DNA of 64,000 nt from Nitrospira sp. (GCA_022842445.1 JALHPO010000003.1:271203-335202); one strand, 5' to 3'; positions 10,590 through 19,530 are shown, numbered from the stretch's first letter. Program-made: numbers and translations. Notes: a model not told the origin generated them from the letters alone.

Positions 10590-11141
10590 CTAGACTTTCA
10601 ACCGTGAGGTAAACTTCTGCCGGAACTTTGCAACCTTAGGACCGACGACGAACTGACAGTAGCCCTGGAGGGGATTTCGAGCAAAATACTCTTGATGATA
10701 GGCTTCAGCTTCGTACCATTGCGCGGCCGGCACAACCTCAGTAACGATGGGAGCAGGATACAACTGTTCCTCTTCCAACTTTTTGATCAGTGTGTCGGCG
10801 ATTTGGCACTGAACGGGCGTGTGATAAAAGATCGCCGAGCGGTATTGAGTCCCGATATCGTTGCCTTGACGATTACGCGTGGTGGGATCGTGGATCAGGA
10901 AGAAGATTTCAAGCAGCTCACCATACGAGATGACCTGCGGATCGAAGGTGATTCGAACTGCTTCCGCATGACCGGTACGGCCGCTACAGACCGCTTCATA
11001 CGAGGGATTGTCGACAACACCGCCCATATACCCTGATTCGACGGATTCAACCCCCCGAACCTGGTCGTAGACTGCCTCAAGACACCAAAAGCAACCGCCT
11101 GCAACAGTGCCGACCTCCCGTTCGAGTTGAGCCGATGGCAT
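10590..11141 (-). CDS. msrA: Peptide methionine sulfoxide reductase MsrA
   Basis: MsrA reduces methionine-S-sulfoxide in oxidised proteins with thioredoxin. The catalytic motif GGCFWCLEAVYDQ is near residue 15. The family motifs SGYMGG, GHAEAVRITFDP, FFLIHDPTTRNRQGNDIGTQYRS and YHQEYF follow in order. At 183 residues it is normal length and cytoplasmic, since no signal peptide is seen. I chose the ATG at 11141 because AGGAG lies seven bases upstream; the first ATG in the track is too close to that site. Confidence 0.95.
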   Translation of the reverse strand: MPSAQLEREVGTVAGGCFWCLEAVYDQVRGVESVESGYMGGVVDNPSYEAVCSGRTGHAEAVRITFDPQVISYGELLEIFFLIHDPTTRNRQGNDIGTQYRSAIFYHTPVQCQIADTLIKKLEEEQLYPAPIVTEVVPAAQWYEAEAYHQEYFARNPLQGYCQFVVGPKVAKFRQKFTSRLKV

Positions 11142-11185
11142 CACCATTCTCCTCGCACCATCTACGTCCTACTCTAGGCGACGAA

Positions 11186-11347
11186 TTACTCGTCCTCTTC
11201 TTCCTCGATATCCTCAATCCCCTCATAACTCATCTCTGGAAATGCGGCCGCTGCCTTTTCGCAGGCCGTTTCGACCATTTCTTCAGCATCTTCTGCCGAA
11301 TCCGCGTCTACCAAAAACTTCACCGTAATTGCATACCGTTGTTCCAC
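11186..11347 (-). CDS. Small acidic protein (53 aa), unknown function
   Basis: The track lists a longer ORF, but AGGAG followed six bases later by GTG at 11347 gives a convincing start. The product reads as one compact alpha/beta unit (RYAITVKFLVDADSAEDAEE) ending in a strongly acidic tail (EDIEEEEDE). The function is unknown. It lies 44 bases upstream of msrA in the same direction and may be co-transcribed with it. Confidence 0.6.
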   Translation of the reverse strand: MEQRYAITVKFLVDADSAEDAEEMVETACEKAAAAFPEMSYEGIEDIEEEEDE

Positions 11348-11608
11348 CGCTAACTCCTTTCTCTGCCTGCTTCCCCGGAATCGCTCAGGCGAATATTCCG
11401 AGCGTCTTTGTAAAGTCTCATCGTGAATGAAGGCACCCACGCAGGTGACTCTGTCATGGAGCGCCGTACTTTCTGACAGATGCAACCGCTGTGTCAACTA
11501 TGGCAAACAGAAAGTGGATCAAGGAAGCAATCGGAGCGGTATGAATCTCCGTCGAGAGCACGGACTCAGTGGAAAGGCGGCGAGGCGGTTACGGGAACGG
11601 ACGAACGA

Positions 11609-12004
11609 TTATTCCTCACATTCTAGATCTTTGAGGATGGCCTCGATCTTTGAGACCTCTTTTGGAGAAATCCGTGTAAAGGCAAGCCCGAAGGTATTGC
11701 CTTCAACCCAGCGGACCGTGGCTTCATCGATCCGTAGCGGCCAATCGAATCCGGGCACATGGAGGCGACATTCGAATGTCGCCCCTTGCACAACCTTCAT
11801 GTCGCTTTCAATCTTGCACCCGCCGGAGGAAATGTCGAGCGTCCGGCCTTGCCCCTCTTTATTCTGGCCGGAAAAACTACTGCGGAATTGGGTTGTGAAA
11901 CGTGGCTGAATACGCCGCTCATGCGACGATGACTTGGCAGGAACCTGCTCGACAGCCTCAGACTTGAAGAGGGAGCTGAGTTTTCTTAGCGCGTGTGCCG
12001 CCAT
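11609..12004 (-). CDS. PilZ-domain protein
   Basis: This is a single PilZ domain of about 131 residues. The cyclic-di-GMP binding signature is present: RRIQPRF (RxxxR-like) followed about 25 residues later by DISSGGCKI (D/NxSxxG). PilZ proteins bind c-di-GMP and adjust motility, adhesion or envelope functions; the target here is unknown. I chose the ATG at 12004 (GGAGG upstream) over the ATG four codons earlier. It lies downstream of pal in the same direction. Confidence 0.85.
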   Translation of the reverse strand: MAAHALRKLSSLFKSEAVEQVPAKSSSHERRIQPRFTTQFRSSFSGQNKEGQGRTLDISSGGCKIESDMKVVQGATFECRLHVPGFDWPLRIDEATVRWVEGNTFGLAFTRISPKEVSKIEAILKDLECEE

Positions 12005-12120
12005 CTCTCCCTCCATGCTCCGAATACGCTATCGAAACGGATCGGCAGACCTCTCTCCAATCGTTGTCCCCGAGAGAAGTCTACCGAAACAATTGCAACA
12101 ACCATCACGTGCGATGCTGC

Positions 12121-12738
12121 TCACTTCTTAATGTTGAGCAACATATGCCCGCGACGGTTCTGTTGATAGCACGATTCATCGTGATCGGAACAGAAGGGCC
12201 GTTCCTTGCCGAAGGACACGATCGCAACCTGTTTCTCGCTCACACCTGACTCAATAAGGTAACTACGGGCGGCCTTAGCCCGTTTGTCGCCCAGCACCAA
12301 ATTATAATCGCTGGTGCCTCGCTCATCACAATGCCCTTCGACCCGCATGACGGCCCCCGGATGTTCCTTGAGGTAGGCGGCGTCATGATTGAGCGCCTCC
12401 ATTGCAGCATCTGCCACAGCCCATTGGTCGTATCCGAAGAACACATCCTGAAGGCCTGCCTCCATCGCCGCTTTTTCCGCTGCTTTCTCTTCTTTGGTGA
12501 GTTCGACCCGCCGTTGAGCGTTTCGATTCATCGACGTGGAAAATCCCCCTTGCCCCAGACGCTCTTCGGATGGATTCTTGGAGAAACCACTCAACTCGCC
12601 GCTGGAACCGCCACGAGAGATTTTGGGGATATCCCCGTCACCGTCGGACTGGAGCCACTTCGTCCCGCACCCTTGACTCGACAGGACAATAATCCCCATG
12701 ATGACCATGGCTCCGGACTTCGCAATCATTCTATTCAT
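12121..12738 (-). CDS. pal: Peptidoglycan-associated lipoprotein Pal
   Basis: The N-terminal signal ends in a lipobox (LSSQGC). A glycine/serine-rich linker follows, then an OmpA-like peptidoglycan-binding domain with VEGHCDERGTSDYNLVLGDK and SFGKERP. Pal anchors the outer membrane to peptidoglycan and works with Tol proteins in envelope constriction. The rest of the tol cluster is not in this window. Length is 205 residues. A ribosome binding site (GAGAG) precedes the ATG. Confidence 0.92.
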   Translation of the reverse strand: MNRMIAKSGAMVIMGIIVLSSQGCGTKWLQSDGDGDIPKISRGGSSGELSGFSKNPSEERLGQGGFSTSMNRNAQRRVELTKEEKAAEKAAMEAGLQDVFFGYDQWAVADAAMEALNHDAAYLKEHPGAVMRVEGHCDERGTSDYNLVLGDKRAKAARSYLIESGVSEKQVAIVSFGKERPFCSDHDESCYQQNRRGHMLLNIKK

Positions 12739-13153
12739 GACTTCTCTCCTCTGAATGAAGTGATCAACTAGCCGTTCAATTTGTTCACGAGCCTGCGACC
12801 TCTATGATCGGCACTTCGCGCGCCCCCAGAGGACACAACAAATATAGCACCGATGCTGAAATCCGCCTGATCCGGTGGATTCTCTATGCACGAACGGAGC
12901 AACCCCGTAGTTTCAACGACTTACGAGGTTGCCACAACAGGGGGGGGGAGTGTGTGTGATGAGGTCGTGCCCATCGTATCGTTTTCACGGGTCAAACGAT
13001 GGTACAGGCTGGCTCAGAAAAATACGAAGAACTCTACAGCAGCGGCCTTCCTGAAGAATACGCAAGACAGCAGCGCGTGCGAGAACATGAGCGCACAGCC
13101 GCCAAAGAAGAAACCGCAAGGCATCGCCCCAAAAACGTCACGATCGACAATAT
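12739..13153. other. Intergenic region without a supported gene; G9 tract
   Basis: Overlapping ORFs on both strands lack ribosome binding sites and recognisable motifs. A run of nine G (12940-12948) followed by TGTGTGTG is the only notable low-complexity feature. The promoter of pal should lie just above 12740. Confidence 0.5.
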
Positions 13154-13300
13154 TCAATGGCTGGCGATTCGCTTCCGGTCAGACCAACGGATCGGTTGCA
13201 AGACAGTTCCCAATGCCGCGATTGCGCAAATGAACAGCAGCATCGCCAGAACAACCATCAAAAAAAATCCTGCTTTCATGTCGTGCATCACAGGGATCAT
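13154..13300 (-). CDS. Small membrane protein (48 aa)
   Basis: Too short for the ORF track. A very strong ribosome binding site (GAGGAGGGAGG) stands just upstream of the ATG at 13300. The product has one clear membrane helix (FFLMVVLAMLLFICAIAALG) followed by a basic cytoplasmic-type tail (RWSDRKRIASH). The function is unknown. The plus-strand ORFs overlapping it have no comparable start signal. Confidence 0.55.
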   Translation of the reverse strand: MIPVMHDMKAGFFLMVVLAMLLFICAIAALGTVLQPIRWSDRKRIASH

Positions 13301-13548
13301 ACCGCCTCCCTCCTCTTGCTCGACTCACCCACTCCGCTAAACTGAGCCTGGAAACTATCTCGGCAGATGCCTCTGCCCACTAAACGCCTTTGCTTGAGTG
13401 TACACCTAGAATGTACCTCGTACCGAACAAAAGGTCTATGCCGCTTTGGAGGAGGAACCCCGTTACAATAGGGGCAGGAAGATCTTTCGGGACCTAGAGC
13501 CAGATCACAGATAACTCATTGATACCATGGCATAAATTGAATTCATCC

Positions 13549-13627
<79 letters not shown>

Positions 13628-13643
13628 ACGATATGCTATAATA

Positions 13644-13655
13644 TCAACAACTTAT
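13644..13655. repeat. Left arm site of the island (12-bp inverted repeat partner)
   Basis: TCAACAACTTAT here is the exact reverse complement of ATAAGTTGTTGA at 29631-29642. It begins 17 bases inside attL, and its partner ends 19 bases before attR, so in the excised circle the two would flank the core almost symmetrically, as integrase binding sites do. Confidence 0.6.
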
Positions 13656-13717
13656 GTCTTTATATAGCTGTATAAAAGTATTATAATCCGAAATAATTGC
13701 GTCACGTGCAGCGCACT

Positions 13718-14887
13718 ATGAGTAACGAGATTATCAAACTTCGTGATGGACGACTGCACATTTTTAAACAACCTGGTTGCCAGAATTACTTTTACCGCTT
13801 CTTTGACAACGGAAAGTACATTACCCGAACAGCGCAGACTAGCAATCTTTCTCTTGCCAAATCAACCGCAGAGAAAGCCTATGACTCCTACCGCTTCAAC
13901 AATCTAAAGCCCGATGGCAAATTCAGTCGCTCCTGGGATGACGCAGAGAAAGGTGTCCTGGCTTCTCTTTCTCTTGAGGAGGAAACGCGGGCATCACGAC
14001 TGAAAACTTACAAGATCAAACTCGGCGTGTTGAGAAAGTTTTTTGGGTCAATGCCGTTGCAGCAGATCAACAAGACAAAAACTATCGAAGAGTACGTGAA
14101 GTGGCGACGGACGGAATATCGGACGCATGTCCATCATGAGGTCGTCACCAACAAGACGCTGCGGCGTGACTTTGATGTGCTACGAGCGGTTCTCAAGTAT
14201 GCGCTACGTGAAGGATGGATTGAAAAGTTGTGTCAGTTGCCGATGTTGAGTGTTACTCCAAAGGCAGGTGGGTGGTTTACGCTGGCAGAATGGAAGCATT
14301 TACAAAAAGTTGCCCGCGAATGGATCGAGCGATCACCAAACGACAAAGAACGCGGGCTCCGAGAATATATTTACGACTACATGATGTTTCTTGTCCACAC
14401 GGGGTTGCGTGTCGATGAAGCCTTTCACGTTCACTATCGAGACATTTCACCCGATGAGAAAGATCCACGGTTCTGCTACATCACGGTTCACGGCGGCAAA
14501 CTCGCATATACCATGAAACCGACTGAGTGTATTGGACTGGTGGGGGCTGTCAGTGCCATCGAGCGACGAAAGAAGGCAAACCCAGAACACAAGCCGAACG
14601 ATTTGCTGTTCCCCTACAATCCGCGAGTGAAATTACATGAATTGCTGGTTGCTGCTGGTCTGGAAAGAGACGAACGAGGAGAGCGACGAACCGCAAAGAA
14701 CTTCCGTCACACCTTCATCATGCTCAGATTGCTCCAAGGGGTCGATGTGTACAAATTGGCAAAGAACTGTCGAACCAGCGTCTCTCAAATCGAGCGCCAC
14801 TATGGTTCCTATATCAGTGCTCGCATGAGTCGAGATGAATTGACTAAGTTCAGCACCCCACCACGCGAGAAAGGAACAACAAGATGA
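13718..14887 (+). CDS. int: Tyrosine-type site-specific integrase
   Basis: The phage-integrase family protein has about 389 residues. The N-terminal half has the arm-binding and core-binding type domains. The C-terminal catalytic domain shows the first arginine in HTGLRVDEAFH, the second catalytic block in AKNFRHTFIMLRL, and the nucleophile tyrosine in IERHYGSY. It should integrate and excise the island at the adjacent attL. I chose the ATG at 13718; the track start is a TTG seven codons earlier. Its stop overlaps the next gene's ATG (ATGA), so the two recombinases are translationally coupled. Confidence 0.92.
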   Translation: MSNEIIKLRDGRLHIFKQPGCQNYFYRFFDNGKYITRTAQTSNLSLAKSTAEKAYDSYRFNNLKPDGKFSRSWDDAEKGVLASLSLEEETRASRLKTYKIKLGVLRKFFGSMPLQQINKTKTIEEYVKWRRTEYRTHVHHEVVTNKTLRRDFDVLRAVLKYALREGWIEKLCQLPMLSVTPKAGGWFTLAEWKHLQKVAREWIERSPNDKERGLREYIYDYMMFLVHTGLRVDEAFHVHYRDISPDEKDPRFCYITVHGGKLAYTMKPTECIGLVGAVSAIERRKKANPEHKPNDLLFPYNPRVKLHELLVAAGLERDERGERRTAKNFRHTFIMLRLLQGVDVYKLAKNCRTSVSQIERHYGSYISARMSRDELTKFSTPPREKGTTR

Positions 14888-15474
14888 CAAAGCGAGTTGC
14901 AATCTACGGGCGAGTCTCAACGTCGGGGCAATCAACGGATATCCAAATTCAGGAATGCCGTCAGTATGCAGGACGCTGCGGCTATGAAGTTGTCGCAGAA
15001 TACACCGACACGATCTCAGGCACCACGAGTAAAGATGACCGCGAGGCACTGACTCGGTTATTGAACGATGCGTTTGCCAGGAAATTTGATACCGTGGTCG
15101 TTTTCTCGATAGATCGCGTAGGGCGCAGCCTGAAACATTGCTTAGACATTTTAGAATCACTCAAAGCACATCGCTGCGATTTCATTTCTATCAAGCAACA
15201 GATCGACACCAGTTCTCCCACAGGGCAATTGATCTTCAACATTTTCGCGTGTCTGGCGAACTACGAACGGACCATGATTCTTGAACGAACAGCATTGGGA
15301 CGTGAGAGAGCGAAGGCACGGGGCGTAAAATTCGGGCGACCCTCGAAGATGAACTCCTCAGTCGCGGAAGCTGTGCGTTTACTCCGAGAGAAGGGGGCTG
15401 GGATCAAGGAGATTGCCAAATCCTTAGAAATCGGTGTTGGCTCCGTCTATAAAGCCCTCAAGAGTGCTGCCTGA
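14884..15474 (+). CDS. Serine recombinase (resolvase/invertase family)
   Basis: A small serine recombinase of 196 residues. The N-terminal catalytic domain has IYGRVSTSGQ with the nucleophile serine, then FSIDRVGRSL and the conserved ERTALGRERAKARG before the E helix. A C-terminal helix-turn-helix (GIKEIAKSLEIGVGSVYKAL) binds DNA. It may resolve multimers, invert a segment or assist excision; no inverted gix-like sites were recognised. It overlaps the integrase stop by four bases. Confidence 0.92.
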   Translation: MTKRVAIYGRVSTSGQSTDIQIQECRQYAGRCGYEVVAEYTDTISGTTSKDDREALTRLLNDAFARKFDTVVVFSIDRVGRSLKHCLDILESLKAHRCDFISIKQQIDTSSPTGQLIFNIFACLANYERTMILERTALGRERAKARGVKFGRPSKMNSSVAEAVRLLREKGAGIKEIAKSLEIGVGSVYKALKSAA

Positions 15475-15569
15475 GGGGTCAGAACGGGGTTCCAAAGTCG
15501 TTCAACGATGCATCCAGACTCCATCTAGTCTTGACACTCTCCCACGAACAACCTAGCCTTTGCCCGACC

Positions 15570-15926
15570 ATGGCTGATCCACTCGACCCCCAGGACGTTG
15601 CCACTATCGAAAAGCTCGCTGCGTCTGGGCTATGGGAACAGGCGGGACTGGTCGAAGCACTGCGGCTCAAGGAGGGACTCGGAAAGCAGGAGATCCTCGA
15701 TGCCCTCGCAGCATTACGCCGAGAAAATCCAGAGGTCGCGCAAACCCAGGAACACTTCCCGGAATCCTCACCCGTGACCGAGATCGAGCGGGAACTTATT
15801 GAGGATATTTTGACGCTGTTCGATGAACAGGGGCTCACCAGAGAGCAAACTCTCCCCCTGTTGGGACAGGTGACGGTCTTGCTTGACCTGGTCAAGCAGA
15901 GGCAGGCTCACAGGAATTCGCAGTAG
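15570..15926 (+). CDS. Hypothetical protein (118 aa)
   Basis: Product not recognised. The sequence reads as two helical units (ATIEKLAASGLWEQAGLVEA and EIERELIEDILTLFDEQGLT) linked by a polar stretch, with no membrane segment. The ATG at 15570 is preferred over the TTG at 15531, but neither has a strong ribosome binding site. It follows the recombinase genes and may be a small accessory DNA-binding or regulatory protein; that is a guess from position only. Confidence 0.5.
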   Translation: MADPLDPQDVATIEKLAASGLWEQAGLVEALRLKEGLGKQEILDALAALRRENPEVAQTQEHFPESSPVTEIERELIEDILTLFDEQGLTREQTLPLLGQVTVLLDLVKQRQAHRNSQ

Positions 15927-16339
15927 AGGCTGGATACCTTCCCACGGTTGGTCTTGCGCCCTCTTTGCCTCGCTCCTAGAATACGCTTCCCAAAGAGGTT
16001 CCGATGTCTTTCTCTATTCGACCCTACCGTCGCTTCCCTGTGCAATGTTCTGTCATCTATCAGACTGGTCCATTCCAAGGACGGGGCACGGTGTGAAACC
16101 ATGCGGTATGAGATTGTCGATTCTCCAATGCTTTACCTCTGAGGCAAGGATAAACCTGTTCGTTCACAATCTCGCCCCCCTAATCAGCAAAGTATATTTA
16201 TTGCTGAAGCAACGGTGTGATGGGTAGAAGGGAATGAGTATCGGGGCAAAACGAGAAGCCTCGATCGTTATGCCTATGCCAATGTGAGGCTGGAAAATTA
16301 CATCAAACGAATGGTGCAGATTCATCAAGAGAATACCAG
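15927..16339. other. Intergenic stretch, possible gene remnant
   Basis: No supported gene. The last part, about 16230-16342, has an open frame reading RSLDRYAYANVRLENYIKRM without a start codon; it ends in a stop overlapping the next gene. It may be the 3' end of a decayed gene. Confidence 0.3.
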
Positions 16340-17035
16340 ATGCTAAAGAAGTTTAGGTCCTTTCTTAGAGAGAAGACATGGGAGTATGTATTCTCCAAAG
16401 CTGTTTGGAGTTGGTTCCTTGGAACTGGTGTCCTTCAAGCCATTCATCCGTGTGAAAACTTTCGTCTATTTCAATACCTTGTTGACTCCTATCAGAAGTG
16501 CTCATCAGTAATATGTTACTTGCGCCAACTTTTGCCTTGTGATGGCGCAAAATCGTATTTCCTCCTCCTCAAATCCGAGGAAACATGGCTCGCCATACTG
16601 TTCATTGCATACATTCCTGCTCTAAACAAAAGAACCGGAAGAACCTATCTTTTTTGGGGAGGTTGGTTGAGTGACATGTTCGTCGCAGCTTCCAGTTGTG
16701 CATTCTTCTTGAGTCTAGGCTATGTGATTAGTGACTGGCAGGCGAATATTCCATTGGCATACGGCAGTCTAATTCTGTTCTCAGTATTTACTTTCGCCAG
16801 TGACCTCAACTTGAGAACCGATAACAAAGACGCTAATACGGCATGTTTTATTTTTTCGGCTTTAATGGGAGGTACGGTTTCATACTTTGAAGGTTCTTGG
16901 TTTCTCAGTGCTCTCGCGCTGGGCTCACTCTACTGCATAATGGCGATCTCCTACATAGACCAATACCGAAATCCTTTTTATAAATTACCGCCGGGCTGGA
17001 AACCATCATTCCCATTAAACAGTCGAAAGCCGTAG
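16340..17035 (+). CDS. Multi-pass membrane protein, unknown function
   Basis: Product not recognised. The 231-residue protein has about five hydrophobic segments (for example TWLAILFIAYIPAL, SDMFVAASSCAFFLSLGYVI, AYGSLILFSVFTFASDL, SWFLSALALGSLYCIMAISY) and a proline-rich C-terminus. It has no signature of a transporter or of a known toxin. Membrane proteins of this kind are often effectors in defence islands, which is inference from context only. The gene downstream is destroyed, so a former partner may be lost. Confidence 0.55.
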   Translation: MLKKFRSFLREKTWEYVFSKAVWSWFLGTGVLQAIHPCENFRLFQYLVDSYQKCSSVICYLRQLLPCDGAKSYFLLLKSEETWLAILFIAYIPALNKRTGRTYLFWGGWLSDMFVAASSCAFFLSLGYVISDWQANIPLAYGSLILFSVFTFASDLNLRTDNKDANTACFIFSALMGGTVSYFEGSWFLSALALGSLYCIMAISYIDQYRNPFYKLPPGWKPSFPLNSRKP

Positions 17036-17085
17036 GCAAGCGACATTAGAGTGGGAAGGAATAGTAAACAGGAAGCGACATAAGT

Positions 17086-17230
17086 AATGTCTTTAAGGAT
17101 TCAATATACTACGGGAACGAAAATGGTCCAATTCTCAATGACTATAATTTTGATGTTCCAAACGGCTATTCGGTTTGTATTGGGAAAAACGACGCTGGGA
17201 AATCGCACCTACTGCAACTCATTTGCAGGG
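17086..17230 (+). pseudogene. Remnant of an AAA/ABC-type ATPase gene (N-terminal piece)
   Basis: One frame reads FKDSIYYGNENGPILNDYNF and then the P-loop GKNDAGKSHLLQL, which is the beginning of an AAA15/OLD-like ATPase. A stop lies upstream (17065), no start codon is in frame, and the homologous text ends near 17230. There it runs into a methyltransferase remnant in another frame. The rest of the gene is absent. Confidence 0.65.
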
Positions 17231-17435
17231 AACTTTTCCGTTCGGGATCAACCACCCGCTTGAACATCGCAAGTTCACAATTGCTGAACTCAAGCAAATC
17301 ACCTCGCTCCCTGATGACGTTTAGTTCAGCGACACATGGGAACAACGAGCCGAAAGAATCGGGCGAATGGTGCCACCACTTCTCACAAAGGCGGTCGCAC
17401 AGGCTGTCTATGAGAAAGTGTTGAAACTAGACTAA
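17226..17435 (+). pseudogene. Remnant of a C5 cytosine methyltransferase gene (C-terminal piece)
   Basis: One frame reads INHPLEHRKFTIAELKQI then LPDDV, an in-frame TAG (17322), and FSDTWEQRAERIGRMVPPLL to a stop at 17435. This matches the C-terminal conserved region of DNA cytosine methyltransferases (RKFTxxEL ... ERIGRxVPP). The premature TAG (probably from CAG) and the missing front two thirds show it is dead. It differs from the intact methyltransferase at 27593. Confidence 0.75.
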
Positions 17436-17572
17436 TTCAGATGATTCTATTTGCCTCGTGACTTGATGAAGAAATTGTAGTTGCCTATATTTCCTCTTGC
17501 TACTCGACCGACAATTCAGCAGCATATACGGACCGCTTCGTAGCGTAAGTCACCTTATGAAGTGAGGCATCA

Positions 17573-18448
17573 ATGGCAGCCACCGACGGGCTCCTTTTTA
17601 TAGACACCACTCAATATCTCAATTTCTACCAAGTTATAAAAGCCAAGAAGTTGCTCAACCTTCTGATCGAACAGAAGGCACAGGTCTTTGTCACTATCCA
17701 AATTGCTGAAGAAGTAGCACGGAATAAGTTGCGAATAGCGGAAAGGTTTCTGGCTGGACATTTCAAAATGCTAGATGTGAACAAATTCAATGTTCCAGAC
17801 CATCTTTTTGACGTATCAGCTTCTACTGCTCAAAAACTGCACCAACTGCTCGATCCAATTGTTCCTCAAATAAATGAAATAAAAGAGACCCTGAAGAACG
17901 CCACTCTTGAGACTCTCGACAGAATCAGCCGTTCGGAGGATGAGGTTACGAAGGCTCTGAATGAAGTATTCCGCAATGCAGTCAGGGAGACAGCAGATGA
18001 ACTGGAGCGGGCTAAGACACGCAAGGAAAGAGGCAAGCCACCAGGTAAGCAAGCAGACCCCCTGGGAGACCAGCTTACTTGGGAGCAGTTGCTAGCCCAA
18101 TGCAAATCACATAACAAGAAAAGGGTTTGGATTATCAGTAGTGATGAAGATTATTACACGAAGCATGATGGCAACCTGTTTTTGAATCCGGTCCTCCGTC
18201 AGGAACTAATGGAGATTGCCGGAACCGAAGCATTCTGCTTTGATAACCTTGACAAGGGCATCAACGACTTCGTGGATAAGATGGGAGTCACAACTGACAA
18301 GCTACCTACCCGCGAGGAATCGAAAGCGATTCAAGATGAACTCGATTCCTTGTCTTCTTATTCTGGGGTACATGCAAGCACAACGGCAGAACTCTCGATA
18401 ACAGGTTACCCTCCTGTCCTGTCGGTGCGTGTCAGCGACACGGTCTAA
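17573..18448 (+). CDS. PIN-like domain protein (DUF4935-type), probable RNase-like effector
   Basis: The 291-residue protein begins with LLFIDTTQYLNFYQV, the first acidic strand of a PIN-like fold. AEEVARNK, a helical insert and WIISSDEDYY supply further conserved acidic residues. PIN domains are metal-dependent ribonucleases, and this large single-gene variant occurs in defence-type islands (family knowledge). No antitoxin-like small gene is adjacent. A ribosome binding site (GTGAGG) precedes the ATG. The 3' end is followed by a 150-base gap, so it is probably its own unit. Confidence 0.65.
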   Translation: MAATDGLLFIDTTQYLNFYQVIKAKKLLNLLIEQKAQVFVTIQIAEEVARNKLRIAERFLAGHFKMLDVNKFNVPDHLFDVSASTAQKLHQLLDPIVPQINEIKETLKNATLETLDRISRSEDEVTKALNEVFRNAVRETADELERAKTRKERGKPPGKQADPLGDQLTWEQLLAQCKSHNKKRVWIISSDEDYYTKHDGNLFLNPVLRQELMEIAGTEAFCFDNLDKGINDFVDKMGVTTDKLPTREESKAIQDELDSLSSYSGVHASTTAELSITGYPPVLSVRVSDTV

Positions 18449-18599
18449 GGGTCTGTCGCGGTTTCACTCGTTCCCTTTATCGATTTTCACACACTCAAGC
18501 AGCATATTTTGGAACTGCTTTTTGAATTGTAGGGTGAGGACTACATTCTTCGAGTAGGCACCCAAGCTAATCCGCTACGATCAGGAGGTTTCTGTTGCA

Positions 18600-19517
18600 A
18601 TGGTTAAGCCAGCTTCAGAATGGACAGAGCAAGATTTACTTTCCCTTATTACAAATGGCGTCGAGGAAAGTAGCGATCTCGAATACAAGCGTAGTGCTGC
18701 ACTGACGGATACCGAGGGTGTGAAGAATGAGATTAGCAAAGATGTTTCATCTCTTGCGAACTCAAATGGTGGGACGATTATTTACGGAATGATCGAGGAA
18801 CAGCATCTTCCTCGGCAGTTAGACGGTATTGATCCTGCCAGGATCACCAAAGAGTGGCTTGAACAAGTTATCAATGGGCGCATTCGCCCTCGGCTGAATG
18901 GTCTGCATATTAACCCCGTCCCTCTAACAACTTCGGCGGTAGGCAAGGTGGTCTACGTCATCAGTGTCCCCCAAAGCGGTACTGCCCATCAGGCAGGGAG
19001 CAAGAGGTACTACAAACGGTTCAATTTTGAATCCGTTCCGATGGAGGATTATGAGATTCGTGACATTATGAATCGCACGAAACATCCTCTTATCGTGCCG
19101 CAATTTTCAAAGAGATTCATTGATCGTCAAGGAGGAGTGCTTGAATATGCCTTGAACATCCATCTTGTGAACAAAGGCTCAGTATCCGCGCATGACCTTA
19201 AGGTCGTGCTTTCTGTACCAAGACAAACATCGAAAGCCGTGAAAGGTTTCAAGCAACATATGATAGAGATTCCTTCACATCTATTTGGTAATCAGTGGTT
19301 GGAAAACTCTTTGAGTGTGAGCAATCAGGTCATTTTCCCTGAGGATGAATGGGAGGTTACTGGAAAGGATCGTGAATTCGTTCTCATCATAGACTCGCGG
19401 TATATCGATCGTGATGAAATGAGAGTTCCCATTCTGTTCTGGAAGACCTATGCGGACGATATGCCACCACAGTCTGGGCAGGTGAGGCTTGGGGAAATAC
19501 CAGATATAGCTGTGTAG
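18600..19517 (+). CDS. AlbA_2/Schlafen-type putative DNA-binding protein
   Basis: Residues about 10-150 match the AlbA_2 (divergent AAA-4, Schlafen-like) domain: ESSDLEYKRSAAL, then FVSSLANS-type sequence (VSSLANSNGGTIIYGM) and a basic TAHQAGSKRYYKRFNFES. The C-terminal half is beta-rich, resembles an Ig-like fold and was not recognised. Proteins with this domain are found as regulators and in anti-phage operons. A strong AGGAGG stands nine bases before the ATG. The next gene follows after 13 bases, suggesting a two-gene operon. Confidence 0.7.
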   Translation: MVKPASEWTEQDLLSLITNGVEESSDLEYKRSAALTDTEGVKNEISKDVSSLANSNGGTIIYGMIEEQHLPRQLDGIDPARITKEWLEQVINGRIRPRLNGLHINPVPLTTSAVGKVVYVISVPQSGTAHQAGSKRYYKRFNFESVPMEDYEIRDIMNRTKHPLIVPQFSKRFIDRQGGVLEYALNIHLVNKGSVSAHDLKVVLSVPRQTSKAVKGFKQHMIEIPSHLFGNQWLENSLSVSNQVIFPEDEWEVTGKDREFVLIIDSRYIDRDEMRVPILFWKTYADDMPPQSGQVRLGEIPDIAV

Positions 19518-19530
19518 GATTTTCTGGATT

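Noticed and set aside
13014-13124. Minus-strand 36-codon hydrophobic ORF
   Set aside because: The hydrophobic text could be a membrane peptide, but the start signal is weak and it overlaps an equally plausible plus-strand frame.
12999-13340. Plus-strand ORF with charged helical text
   Set aside because: No ribosome binding site, no family, and it overlaps a better-supported small minus-strand gene.
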